Positions 1 to 6,898 of a DNA stretch of 10,207 bases are shown piece by piece. The position numbers were made by a program, and so were the translations under genes. Within the stretch, counting starts at the first letter, position 1, and each line of letters begins with the position of its first letter. The stretch lies in NCBI GenBank assembly GCA_002376965.1, contig DFOV01000309.1:18335-28541 (forward strand), read 5' to 3'. The stretch comes from Gammaproteobacteria bacterium UBA3532 (GTDB lineage: Bacteria; Pseudomonadota; Gammaproteobacteria; Enterobacterales; UBA3532). Below the pieces are notes generated by a model, which saw only the letters and a program-made list of their open reading frames with translations, had not been told where the DNA came from and did not search any database.

Positions 1-1
1 A

Positions 2-313
2 ACCCTGCTTACCTTTCTCAAGTCGCTGGAACAACAAACAGGCACGGTGCCCATGATCTATACCACTCCGACCTTTTGGAACAGACATTACCGGCCAGAA
101 TTTTCGCGCTATCCTCTGTGGTTAAGTGAATTCGGTGTTATCATGCCGAAAGTACCCTTTGGGTGGAAAAACTGGACATTCTGGCAGCATCAAGCCGATC
201 GTAAGGTGCCGGGCGTTGAGAAAACAGCGGATATCAATCTATTACACCCCAACCTGACTTTGGATGCGGTAAAGTCAGCGACACCGAAACCGTCTGACTC
301 TAAAATTAATTAG
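2..313 (+). CDS. GH25-type lysozyme (muramidase), C-terminal part only
   Basis: The reading frame is open from the first bases of the window, so the gene begins upstream. The GTG at 47 is an internal Val codon, because the homology continues before it (TLLTFLKSLEQQTGTVPMIY). Family-typical features are the 'PMIYTTPTFW' strand, 'YPLWLSEFG', 'WTFWQHQ' and the closing 'GVEKTADINLL'. These match the last strands of glycoside hydrolase family 25 barrels, which cut the beta-1,4 bond between MurNAc and GlcNAc in peptidoglycan. The catalytic acidic residues would lie upstream and cannot be checked. A tail of about 23 residues after 'DINLL' looks disordered. The stop codon TAG (311-313) is part of the Shine-Dalgarno sequence of the next gene, so the two genes are probably co-transcribed and translationally coupled. 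Assignment to GH25 is by motif recognition, not a database search. Confidence 0.8.
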   Translation, partial: TLLTFLKSLEQQTGTVPMIYTTPTFWNRHYRPEFSRYPLWLSEFGVIMPKVPFGWKNWTFWQHQADRKVPGVEKTADINLLHPNLTLDAVKSATPKPSDSKIN

Positions 314-317
314 GAGC
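311..317 (+). promoter_or_regulatory. Ribosome binding site overlapping the lysozyme stop codon
   Basis: The sequence TAGGAGC contains the lysozyme stop TAG and a GGAG Shine-Dalgarno core, five to six bases before the TTG at 323. It supports TTG as the start of the Mur ligase and suggests coupling of the two genes. Confidence 0.65.
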
Positions 318-322
318 AAACC

Positions 323-1840
323 TTGGAAATCAATCGCTTAATTGAGTTATTGGATGAAGATGTAGTCACTGTCGGTAGTCAGGTACAGCTTCATGCTATG
401 CTGACCGGTGCCCACAGCGACTCACGGCGCATTGCTGAAAATGATCTATTTATCGCCCTACCCGGCGTACGCAGTCAGGGAACGGACTACCTGACCAAAG
501 TGTTTGAGAACGGTGCACTAGCCGCTCTGATCCCCGACGATGCAGACATTTCATCCGAACTTGACGACAAATGCATTCGGGTAAAACATATACGCAAAAA
601 CGGCGCTTTGGCGGCAACGCTGGTTTATGGCAACCCCACCCAGCATATGCTGACCTTTGGTGTTACCGGCACCAATGGCAAGACCAGTACCTGCCACTTG
701 CTCAAACACTTGCTTGAAGCCTGTGGCCATAAAGTAGTGATGCTCACCACCGTTGCTCACGAATTTGGCGACTGGCGTGAAGAAACACCGAACACCACGC
801 CGGATGCGGCCTTGGTTCAATATGTATTAGGCAATGCCAAGCTCCAGGGAGCGACGGCTGCCGTTGTTGAGGTGTCGGCTCATGGTATTTTGCTTGATCG
901 CATTTTAGGCTGTCAGTTTGACGGCGTTGTTTTCACTAATCTGTCTGCCGATCATCAAGATTGCTTTGCTGGCATTGAGCCCTATTTTAACGAAAAACAG
1001 CGCCTGTTTATGGAATCGGTATACCACAAACCCAATTGTGTTGCGGCCATTTGCACCAATGATGCCTTTGGAAAGCGTCTAGCCGAGCAGTGTCCGCTAC
1101 CCCATAAAACCTTTAGCTTTGAACCAGCCACCGCCGATACACATGTTTCAGCTAACCAACTAACCGTCACTCCTGAAGGTATTCGCGGCGATATAACCGT
1201 TGATGGTCAGTTACTAAAAGTACACACATCACTTACTTCTAGCTTCAACTGCCTTAATATTACCGGCGCGGCTACCCTTGCGGTCATGGCCAACCTTCCG
1301 ATCGAGCGTATTCGTCAGGGCTTACTCGCGCCACTACAAGTACCAGGACGCTTGATGAAGGTGCCTTCCACGGCTCCTTTTGAGGTTATTGTAGACTTTG
1401 CTCATACCGATTCATCGATGTCTAACCTACTCGATGGATTGCGTCCGGAATGTCAGGGCCGCTTGCTCGTCGTCTTTGGTGCAGGTGGAGATAAAGACCC
1501 CGCCAGACGTACCACCTTGCCTGAAGTGGTGATAGACAAAGCCGACGTTGGCGTCATTACGCTCGACAACCCACGTTCCGAACCACCGATGAATATTATT
1601 AACACCATGGTTGGGCACTGGCAAGAAATGGAGAAGCAAGTCGCTAATCCGGCAAGCTGTCATGTTGAACCCGACCGAACCACCGCCATCCATTGGGCGC
1701 TATCTCAGGCTCAACCAAAAGACATTGTGGTTCTGGCAGGAAAAGGGCATGAAACAACGCAAATCTTCGCCGATCGTGTCGAGCATCATGATGACTTTGC
1801 AATTGCTGAAGCCTGGTTAAAAGACCACTATCCACAATAA
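323..1840 (+). CDS. MurE-like UDP-MurNAc-peptide amino-acid ligase
   Basis: This is a 505-residue, three-domain Mur ligase, close to the roughly 495 residues of E. coli MurE. The N-terminal domain has 'HSDSRRIAENDLFIALPG' (31-48). The ATP P-loop is GVTGTNGKTS (113-122, Lys120). NTTP (157-160) and 'EVSAHG' fit the UDP-MurNAc site, and 'YFNEKQRLF' carries the likely carbamylated Lys225. The C-terminal domain has 'DFAHT' (358-362), DNPR (415-418) and GKGHE (473-477), the residues that hold meso-diaminopimelate in DAP-type MurE enzymes. The enzyme should therefore add a diamino-diacid or similar residue to UDP-MurNAc-Ala-Glu in the cytoplasm. Compared with remembered E. coli MurE, 'SSHGLVQHR' reads 'SAHGILLDR', 'RDHLDYHG' reads 'ADHQDCFAG' and 'AHTPDA' reads 'AHTDSS'. 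The start is TTG. The neighbours are not dcw-cluster genes, so this may be a specialised second ligase rather than the housekeeping MurE. That last point is inference. Confidence 0.85.
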   Translation: MEINRLIELLDEDVVTVGSQVQLHAMLTGAHSDSRRIAENDLFIALPGVRSQGTDYLTKVFENGALAALIPDDADISSELDDKCIRVKHIRKNGALAATLVYGNPTQHMLTFGVTGTNGKTSTCHLLKHLLEACGHKVVMLTTVAHEFGDWREETPNTTPDAALVQYVLGNAKLQGATAAVVEVSAHGILLDRILGCQFDGVVFTNLSADHQDCFAGIEPYFNEKQRLFMESVYHKPNCVAAICTNDAFGKRLAEQCPLPHKTFSFEPATADTHVSANQLTVTPEGIRGDITVDGQLLKVHTSLTSSFNCLNITGAATLAVMANLPIERIRQGLLAPLQVPGRLMKVPSTAPFEVIVDFAHTDSSMSNLLDGLRPECQGRLLVVFGAGGDKDPARRTTLPEVVIDKADVGVITLDNPRSEPPMNIINTMVGHWQEMEKQVANPASCHVEPDRTTAIHWALSQAQPKDIVVLAGKGHETTQIFADRVEHHDDFAIAEAWLKDHYPQ

Positions 1841-1886
1841 TTAGAGCCACCTCAAGCTGCTATCAGCGATCGCAGCGACAACATCT

Positions 1887-2933
1887 ATGAACTCACTGAC
1901 CAACGCATCGATTCTGGACACCATCGGCAATACCCCGATAGTGAAGCTGCAACATATAGGGAGTGAGGTGAATGCCGAGATCTATGCCAAGCTGGAAGGC
2001 TTTAATCCTGGCGGTTCGATAAAAGATCGACCTGCCGTATATATGTGTCAGCAGGCGGCAAAACAAGGCCTGCTAAAGCCCGGAGGCGTGATCGTCGAAA
2101 GTACATCGGGCAACACCGGCATTGGCTTGTGCCTATACGCTAACGTACATCAGCATCCTTGCATTTTTGTCATGACCGACAAGCAATCGCAAGAGAAGAT
2201 CCGCCGTCTTCAATCCCTTGGTGCGTCTGTAGTGCTGTGCCCAAGCAATGCACCGATTGATTCACCCATTTCTTATTATAGCGTTGCTCAGCGGTTGGCC
2301 CGAGAACTGGGTGGGCTGCATATCAATCAATACCAAAATCAGGCCAATCCAGACTGTCATTATCACCAAACTGGCCCGGAAATTATCCGTCAAACCCAGG
2401 GCGAGTTTGATGCCTTAGTCGCTGGCGTTGGAACGGGCGGCACTATTAGTGGCATCGGTCGCTACTTAAAAGAGCACTACCCCCATATTAAAATCTTTGG
2501 CGTCGATTGCCAGGGAAGCGTGTTTTCTCATTACTACCACACGGGGCAGATTCGCCAGGCAAAAACATTTTTGATGGAAGGATTGGGTGGATGCTGGATC
2601 CCGCCGGTTTTTGATAAAAATGTGGTGAATGGCTTTGAAGTGGTCAATGATAAAAACGCCTTCGCGATGACCCAGCAACTGTTAATCCAAGAGGGAATCT
2701 ATGCTGGCGGCTCTAGCGGTGGCGCCATCACAGCCGCCATCCAATTAGCACAGCGTTGCCCAGAATTAACACGTATTCTGGCAATTCTACCCGACAGTGG
2801 CGATCGCTATGCATCCAGAATTTACCATCCACAGTGGATGAATAAACACCAATTGGCCACTCCGTTTCCAGTCAATGCCTACAACTCGAAAATTATCGCC
2901 TGTCTTGATCACAAGGACGTTCGCTTGGCATAG
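1887..2933 (+). CDS. PLP-dependent cysteine synthase/cystathionine beta-synthase family enzyme
   Basis: This 348-residue fold-type II PLP enzyme starts 'ILDTIGNTPIVKL'. The Schiff-base lysine is Lys46 in GGSIKDRPA. The substrate loop is STSGNTG (72-78), the phosphate cup GTGGT (182-186), and SSGG (276-279) and PDSGDRY (302-308) follow. Several segments look more like cystathionine beta-synthase than CysK/CysM: 'SPISYYSVAQRLA', 'NQANPDCHYHQTGPEI', 'VDCQGSVFSHYYHTGQI' and 'MEGLGGCWIPPVFD'. There is no regulatory CBS-domain pair and no haem-binding N-terminus. Such enzymes perform beta-replacement on serine, O-activated serine or cysteine; relatives make cysteine, cystathionine, lanthionine or 2,3-diaminopropionate intermediates. 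The substrate cannot be read from sequence. It starts 46 bases after the MurE-like gene, same strand, with no terminator between and only a weak Shine-Dalgarno, so it probably belongs to that operon. It may supply the ligase with its amino acid (inference). Confidence 0.85.
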   Translation: MNSLTNASILDTIGNTPIVKLQHIGSEVNAEIYAKLEGFNPGGSIKDRPAVYMCQQAAKQGLLKPGGVIVESTSGNTGIGLCLYANVHQHPCIFVMTDKQSQEKIRRLQSLGASVVLCPSNAPIDSPISYYSVAQRLARELGGLHINQYQNQANPDCHYHQTGPEIIRQTQGEFDALVAGVGTGGTISGIGRYLKEHYPHIKIFGVDCQGSVFSHYYHTGQIRQAKTFLMEGLGGCWIPPVFDKNVVNGFEVVNDKNAFAMTQQLLIQEGIYAGGSSGGAITAAIQLAQRCPELTRILAILPDSGDRYASRIYHPQWMNKHQLATPFPVNAYNSKIIACLDHKDVRLA

Positions 2934-3067
2934 CCACCCGTTAAACTTCTAACTTAACCTCAGCTCTAGCAAATGTCTCACAGACGCTTTGGAGGCTATT
3001 TACGCCGTCATAAACGCGTTCCAGAATTCAGGTTACTTAGCTGTTACTTATCCACTTTGGTTAAGGC
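2934..3067. other. Convergent intergenic region, no clear terminator
   Basis: This 134-base gap separates the stop codons of the PLP enzyme and the chemoreceptor. I see no GC-rich hairpin followed by a T-tract on either strand. The only small pattern is GTTACTTA occurring twice, at 3032-3039 and 3043-3050. Confidence 0.5.
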
Positions 3068-5479
3068 TCACACTTTGAAAAACTGGATCAACTGATTTAA
3101 TTTGCTCGCTTCTCGAGCCAATGCCTCGCTGGATGCCGAGGCTTCTTCAACCAAAGCTGCGTTTTGCTGAGTCATTTCATCCATTCCAGTTACAGCCTGG
3201 CTGACTTCATTAATGCCTGCCGCTTGTTCTTGCGACGCGGTGCTGATTTCAGCAATAAGCGACGATACCTCCCTAACGGAGTCTACAATGCCTTCTAAAA
3301 CACCACCCGACTCATTTACGAAACGAGTACCATTCGAAACTTTTTCTACGCTATCCTTGATCAGGCCTTTTATTTCTTTTGCCGCTGCTGCACTGCGTTG
3401 GGCCAAGGTTCGCACTTCACCAGCAACCACAGCAAATCCTCGCCCCTGTTCACCGGCTCGCGCCGCTTCGACCGCTGCATTGAGTGCCAACAAGTTGGTT
3501 TGGAAGGCAATCCCATCAATCACACCAACTATTTCAGCTATTCGATTGCTTGCTCCTTCAATACCCGCCATTGATTCGATGGCCTGATTAACAATAGCCC
3601 GGCCACTTTCCGCTTTGGAAGTCGCCCCATTAGACAGTTGGTTCGCTCTTTTTGAACTTTCTGCATTATTTCCGACAGCCGAGGTAAACTCTTCCATACT
3701 GGCTGCAGTTTCCTCCAGGCTGGAAGCTTGTTCTTCCGTTCGTTGACTCAGATCTTCTGTGCCAGCCTGAATTTGGGCTGCCGATGAACTGACCAGTTCG
3801 GCGCTTGTATTTATGTCACGAACCATATCGGTCAGGCGCTGCAACGTATTGTTCATAGCATCGCGCAGTTTCTCAAACTCCCCTTCTAATGGCTGCTTAA
3901 TTGTACCGCTCAAGTCCCCCTCAGACAGGCCGAGTAAAGACTGGCTAATCGCCTGAATAGCCATTTTCCGCCCAGTAATATCGGTGGCATATTTCACCAC
4001 TTTGAAAGGCTTACCATTTAGATCAAAAATAGGATTGTATGACGCTTGAATCCAAATTGCCTTACCACCTTTACCTAGCCGTTTATATTCTGCCGCGTCA
4101 AACTCCCCGCGGTTGAGCTTATCCCAAAAGGTTTGGTATTCTTCGCTTTGCGCATAGTCTTGCTCAACAAAGATTCGATGGTGTTTGCCTTGAATCTCAT
4201 CCAATCGATAGCCAACTGCGTTTAAGAAATTATCGTTGGCCCGAATGATAGTGCCATCCATATTGAATTCGATGACCGCCTGAGACTTGTGGATAGCATT
4301 AATTTGTCCAGAAAAATCTGCATTACGTAATTTTGTTTGAGTAACATCAGTAGCGTACTTAACCACTTTAAATGGCTGACCATTTAGGTCGAGAATCGGG
4401 TTATAGGATGCCTGAATCCAAATATCTCGACCATCTTTGGTCAAGCGCTTATATTCACCAGACGAATATTCGCCACGGTTTAGCCCCGCCCAAAACGCCT
4501 GATAAGAGCTGCTGGATTTTGTTGCCTCGTCGACAAACAACCGATGGTGCTTGCCTTTTATCTCATCGAGACTATATCCCATTACCTTCAGAAAATTTTC
4601 ATTCGCATTGAGAACCGTACCATCCATATTGAACTCGATCACTGCCTGAGACTTTCCAATAGCCTCAATTTGTCCGCAATAGTCAGCATTTTTAAGCTTT
4701 TCTGCCGTTACATCCGTAGCATATTTCACGACTTTACATGGCTTACCATCTAGATCCAGAATCGGATTGTACGATGCTTGAACCCACACCTCCTTGCCAT
4801 CTCGACCTAAGCGCTTAAATTCACCACTGACATAATTCCCTTTGTTTAGCCGTTCCCAAAATGCCATATATTCGCGACTTTTTTGCTCCTTCTGGTCGAC
4901 AAAAAACCGGTGATGTTTGCCTTGGATCTCTTGTAGGCCATACCCCATCGTTTCGAGGAAGTTGGTATTGGCATTCAGGATTGTACCGTCCATTGCAAAC
5001 TCAATGACAGCCAGAGACTTACTGATTGCATCTATCTGACCAGCATAGTCGGCATTCCTTAGCTTCTGCTCGGTGATATCGGTAGCGAACTTAATTACCT
5101 TATACGGGCGACCTGTTTTATTGAGAATGGGAGTGTAAGAGGCTTGAATCCACACATTTTGACCCGTTTTACCAAACCGTTGGAACTCCCCTGATTGCGA
5201 TTGACCTTGATTCAGCCTTTCCCAGAACTCGCGGTAGGCATTGCTATTGCGAACTTGTTCAGCAACAAAGAGGCTATGGTGTTTGCCTTGAAGCTCTTCC
5301 ATCGAATAGCCAACCAGGGCCAGAAAATTATCATTGGCAGAAATGATAGTACCATCCATATTAAACTCTATAACCGCCTGAGTTTTATACATAGCACTGT
5401 GCAATGCAGCCAACTCTGCTCTACTTTTAGCAGCTCCTGACCCTGAGTTACTGTCAAACCATCGAGATAATATCCCCAT
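3068..5479 (-). CDS. Cytoplasmic methyl-accepting chemotaxis protein with four tandem PAS domains
   Basis: This 803-residue soluble chemoreceptor signals to CheA/CheW. Four PAS units begin at residues 34, 156, 278 and 400, each opening with 'AVIEF-MDGT' and running through 'GKHH', 'WIQASYNPI' and 'KVVKYATD-T'. The period is exactly 122 residues. Residues 505-555 ('[12 protein letters not shown]...[13 protein letters not shown]') resemble a HAMP-like linker. The coiled-coil signalling domain (about 556-795) has the near-universal hairpin tip [20 protein letters not shown], starting at residue 656. Glu/Gln-rich methylation-type segments flank it ('[21 protein letters not shown]' near 578-598). 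There is no signal peptide or transmembrane segment, so it should sense an intracellular cue such as redox state or a cofactor-bound ligand. The C-terminus 'LIQFFKV' lacks a CheR-binding pentapeptide of the NWETF type. The ATG follows AGGAGA at 5485-5490 with good spacing. No che or fla genes are nearby, so it is an orphan receptor gene. Confidence 0.95.
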   Translation of the reverse strand: MGILSRWFDSNSGSGAAKSRAELAALHSAMYKTQAVIEFNMDGTIISANDNFLALVGYSMEELQGKHHSLFVAEQVRNSNAYREFWERLNQGQSQSGEFQRFGKTGQNVWIQASYTPILNKTGRPYKVIKFATDITEQKLRNADYAGQIDAISKSLAVIEFAMDGTILNANTNFLETMGYGLQEIQGKHHRFFVDQKEQKSREYMAFWERLNKGNYVSGEFKRLGRDGKEVWVQASYNPILDLDGKPCKVVKYATDVTAEKLKNADYCGQIEAIGKSQAVIEFNMDGTVLNANENFLKVMGYSLDEIKGKHHRLFVDEATKSSSSYQAFWAGLNRGEYSSGEYKRLTKDGRDIWIQASYNPILDLNGQPFKVVKYATDVTQTKLRNADFSGQINAIHKSQAVIEFNMDGTIIRANDNFLNAVGYRLDEIQGKHHRIFVEQDYAQSEEYQTFWDKLNRGEFDAAEYKRLGKGGKAIWIQASYNPIFDLNGKPFKVVKYATDITGRKMAIQAISQSLLGLSEGDLSGTIKQPLEGEFEKLRDAMNNTLQRLTDMVRDINTSAELVSSSAAQIQAGTEDLSQRTEEQASSLEETAASMEEFTSAVGNNAESSKRANQLSNGATSKAESGRAIVNQAIESMAGIEGASNRIAEIVGVIDGIAFQTNLLALNAAVEAARAGEQGRGFAVVAGEVRTLAQRSAAAAKEIKGLIKDSVEKVSNGTRFVNESGGVLEGIVDSVREVSSLIAEISTASQEQAAGINEVSQAVTGMDEMTQQNAALVEEASASSEALAREASKLNQLIQFFKV
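3965..5380 (-). repeat. Four in-frame tandem PAS-coding repeats, 366-bp period
   Basis: The units correspond to protein residues 34-155, 156-277, 278-399 and 400 to about 505, that is roughly 5380-5015, 5014-4649, 4648-4283 and 4282-3965 on the DNA. The register never slips. Units 2-4 resemble each other more than unit 1, which differs in the stretch after 'GKHHSLF'. The array most likely arose by internal duplication of one PAS module. Confidence 0.85.
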
Positions 5480-5484
5480 CTTTC

Positions 5485-5490
5485 TCTCCT
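5485..5490 (-). promoter_or_regulatory. Ribosome binding site of the chemoreceptor gene
   Basis: On the - strand this reads AGGAGA, five bases before the ATG at 5479. It fixes the start of the receptor gene. Confidence 0.7.
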
Positions 5491-5576
5491 GCTAGAGGCG
5501 GTTCTGAAAAGCTGACACATTCGCTATTGCAGTAAGCGACTCTTTCCAGCATAGTTCAGCCCAGCAGCTGGTCAAA

Positions 5577-5602
5577 TTATCATTACTAGATATAGGGGTT
5601 TA
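5577..5602 (-). promoter_or_regulatory. Possible sigma28 (FliA)-like promoter for the chemoreceptor
   Basis: Read on the - strand, TAAA is followed after 14 bases by AATGATAA, about 100 bases upstream of the receptor ATG. The FliA consensus is TAAAGTTT-N11-GCCGATAA. The GATAA half and TAAA match, but the remaining positions do not and the spacing is one base short. A flagellar/chemotaxis sigma factor would suit the gene, but the match is weak. Confidence 0.2.
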
Positions 5603-5603
5603 G

Positions 5604-5906
5604 ATGGGAAGACGCAAAGCAATCACTATGCTTGCAGCAATTGCAATCATTCTCTCAGTATTCCTATTAGTATTCTGGACTCTAAAACAGATTTTAGTCC
5701 CTTCTCATCATGCTCTGTCCATCGCAAATTTAGGTTTAACTACTGTTGGCGAAACAGTGACTCACCCAAAGTTCGGAACAGGAACCATCACCAACCTCCA
5801 GGCGATGGACGACAACGATGCCATAGTGAGTATCGAGTTTAAGAAACATGGCCTTAAGCATTTGGTCGCCAGCCAAGCAGGACTGACAAAGCCGGAGAAA
5901 CCATGA
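5604..5906 (+). CDS. Small membrane-anchored protein with UvrD/PcrA C-terminal (Tudor-like) domain
   Basis: This is a 100-residue protein with a basic N-terminus (MGRRK) and one hydrophobic helix at about 7-29. After a short linker comes a small beta domain at about 48-94: 'VGETVTHPKFGTGTITNL', a variable turn 'AMDDNDA', then 'VSIEFKKHGLKHLVASQAGL'. This pattern (G-V-H-FG-G-I...V-F...G-K-L) is that of the Tudor-like domain at the C-terminus of UvrD/PcrA helicases, where it mediates protein contacts, including with RNA polymerase. Here it has no helicase and is tethered to the membrane, presumably facing the cytoplasm by the positive-inside rule if the basic tip stays inside and the helix is re-entrant or cleaved; the topology is not certain. 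AGGGG at 5594-5598 precedes the ATG. It is divergent from the chemoreceptor gene. The function is unknown. Confidence 0.75.
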   Translation: MGRRKAITMLAAIAIILSVFLLVFWTLKQILVPSHHALSIANLGLTTVGETVTHPKFGTGTITNLQAMDDNDAIVSIEFKKHGLKHLVASQAGLTKPEKP

Positions 5907-5926
5907 TCAATAGCTGTCATATCAAC

Positions 5927-6418
5927 TTAGTCTAGCTTCAAAACCATTTCATGCCACGCCAGCCCACCGTGGGTTGAGTCCGACGGCCCCAAGTCCTCAA
6001 AGCCGAACTGCTGATACCAACCGATAAGCGCCTCCTGACATATCAGGTAAATCGCTTTCTTATGCATCGCTGTAACATGAGCAATAAAGGCTTTCACTAA
6101 GGCAACACCAATCCCTTGGTGCTGAAACTCTGGAAGTACTGCTACAGACATCACCACCATATTCGGCCCAGCCGGATCATGACCGATCAGCGACTTGAAG
6201 TCTTCATCGGATAGCTCGACGTTAAAGGCTGCTCCAGCGTTGATAATCCCGACGACTTGCTCTTGCTGTTCAGCAATCAAAAAACCTTCAGGGTAAGTGT
6301 TGATTCTGGTAGCTATTTTCTCTCTGCTGGCAGCTTCATCTCCAGCATAGGCATTCGATTCGATATGGAAGCAGGCACCAATGTCTAGCGGCGTTGCCTG
6401 ACGAATATTCAAACTCAC
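5927..6418 (-). CDS. GNAT-family N-acetyltransferase
   Basis: This is a 163-residue acetyl-CoA-dependent N-acetyltransferase. It begins 'VSLNIRQATPLDIGACFHIE', the usual first strand and helix of GNAT proteins. The acetyl-CoA site is 'VMSVAVLPEFQHQGIGVALV', with Q-H-Q-G-I-G as the pyrophosphate loop. The C-terminal motif is 'WYQQFGFEDLG'. The 'GHDPAGPNMVVMSVAV' lead-in recalls arylalkylamine-type GNATs, but the acceptor substrate cannot be predicted. An upstream in-frame ATG at 6457 would give 176 residues, but it falls inside a palindromic operator-like sequence. The GTG at 6418 sits six bases after a strong AAGGAG, so I take the GTG as the start. The gene converges with 5604-5906, leaving only 20 bases between stops and no visible terminator. 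Confidence 0.85.
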   Translation of the reverse strand: MSLNIRQATPLDIGACFHIESNAYAGDEAASREKIATRINTYPEGFLIAEQQEQVVGIINAGAAFNVELSDEDFKSLIGHDPAGPNMVVMSVAVLPEFQHQGIGVALVKAFIAHVTAMHKKAIYLICQEALIGWYQQFGFEDLGPSDSTHGGLAWHEMVLKLD

Positions 6419-6424
6419 GTGAAA

Positions 6425-6431
6425 CTCCTTT
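6425..6431 (-). promoter_or_regulatory. Ribosome binding site that sets the GNAT start
   Basis: The - strand reads AAAGGAG followed by TTTCAC and the GTG at 6418. This strong site decides for the GTG over the ATG 39 bases upstream. Confidence 0.75.
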
Positions 6432-6440
6432 AAGTCTGCA

Positions 6441-6469
6441 TTGACATATAATGTCAAGAGACATAATAT
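6441..6469 (+). promoter_or_regulatory. Sigma70-type promoter for the small membrane protein
   Basis: A perfect -35 TTGACA (6441-6446) is followed, after 17 bases, by a -10 TAATAT (6464-6469, four of six matches). Transcription would start near 6476, giving a leader of about 39 bases before the ATG at 6515. Each hexamer lies within one of the two palindromes described separately. Confidence 0.55.
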
Positions 6470-6473
6470 GTCT
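6441..6473. promoter_or_regulatory. Two tandem palindromic operator-like sites, core GACAT-N3-ATGTC
   Basis: Site 1 is TTGACATATAATGTCAA (6441-6457) and site 2 is AGACATAATATGTCT (6459-6473). Both are perfect inverted repeats with the same GACAT/ATGTC half-sites and a three-base AT-rich centre. Their centres are 17 bases apart. They lie between two divergent genes and cover the -35 and -10 elements of the + strand promoter. On the - strand, a CAGACA-N17-TTATAT pair also falls within them. This arrangement is typical of a dimeric repressor such as a TetR- or MarR-type protein. No regulator gene is visible in the window. Confidence 0.6.
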
Positions 6474-6514
6474 GAAGCAAATAAGAACCATCAGTCTTAC
6501 AGAAGGAAACGCTC

Positions 6515-6799
6515 ATGACAATCATCGACCGCATTGATGCTTTTTTAGTTAAGGGCCACAAAGTGATGGCCCTCGTTTTCGCTATCGCAGGGCTAGCAAT
6601 GATTGGCTGGTTTCGCCCAGATATATACTCCAGTCTGTTCGCGGTTTACAACAAAATCGGGCCATGGACGCTCTATGACCAAGTGCTTTGCCTGATGGGA
6701 CCTGCTTTTCTGATCATGTTTGCTGTGTGGTTTGGCTGGGTTGGCGCCTTTATTAATCTGGTCAGCCGCGAGTTATTGAACATTGCCCGTTATCAATAG
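6515..6799 (+). CDS. Small two-helix inner-membrane protein, function unknown
   Basis: I do not recognise this 94-residue family. Two hydrophobic segments are visible at about 15-33 ('HKVMALVFAIAGLAMIGWF') and 57-82 ('VLCLMGPAFLIMFAVWFGWVGAFI'). They are joined by a loop of about 24 residues rich in aromatics and followed by a short charged tail ('SRELLNIARYQ'). AAGGAA at 6503-6508 lies six bases before the ATG. It is divergent from the GNAT gene and shares its palindromic control region, so the two may be co-regulated. Nothing in the sequence indicates a transport or enzymatic role. Confidence 0.75.
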   Translation: MTIIDRIDAFLVKGHKVMALVFAIAGLAMIGWFRPDIYSSLFAVYNKIGPWTLYDQVLCLMGPAFLIMFAVWFGWVGAFINLVSRELLNIARYQ

Positions 6800-6898
6800 C
6801 AAAAGACGAATATCAGGCAGTATTGATTCTAGAGGCTGAATCAAGCATCTTGAATTGTTTGGCGACAGAGACTGATTTGCTCTCATTGCACAGAATGA

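Noticed and set aside
1866..2807. Two copies of GCGATCGC (1866-1873 and 2800-2807), the cyanobacterial HIP1 octamer
   Set aside because: Only two copies in 10 kb, and all gene content is gammaproteobacterial. Treated as chance.
3032..3050. Direct repeat GTTACTTA, 11 bases apart
   Set aside because: Only two short copies in a convergent gap with no promoter nearby. No function can be supported.
3213..3587. 124-codon open frame opposite the chemoreceptor signalling domain
   Set aside because: It is antisense to a strongly conserved coding region, has no ribosome binding site and shows no recognisable protein features.
3965..5380. Regular repeats that could suggest a CRISPR-like array
   Set aside because: The 366-bp repeats are protein-coding PAS modules in one continuous frame, with no short repeats or spacers.
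6823..6844. Inverted repeat TTGATTC/GAATCAA downstream of the small membrane protein, as a terminator
   Set aside because: The stem is seven base pairs and AT-rich with an eight-base loop and no T-tract. It is too weak to call.
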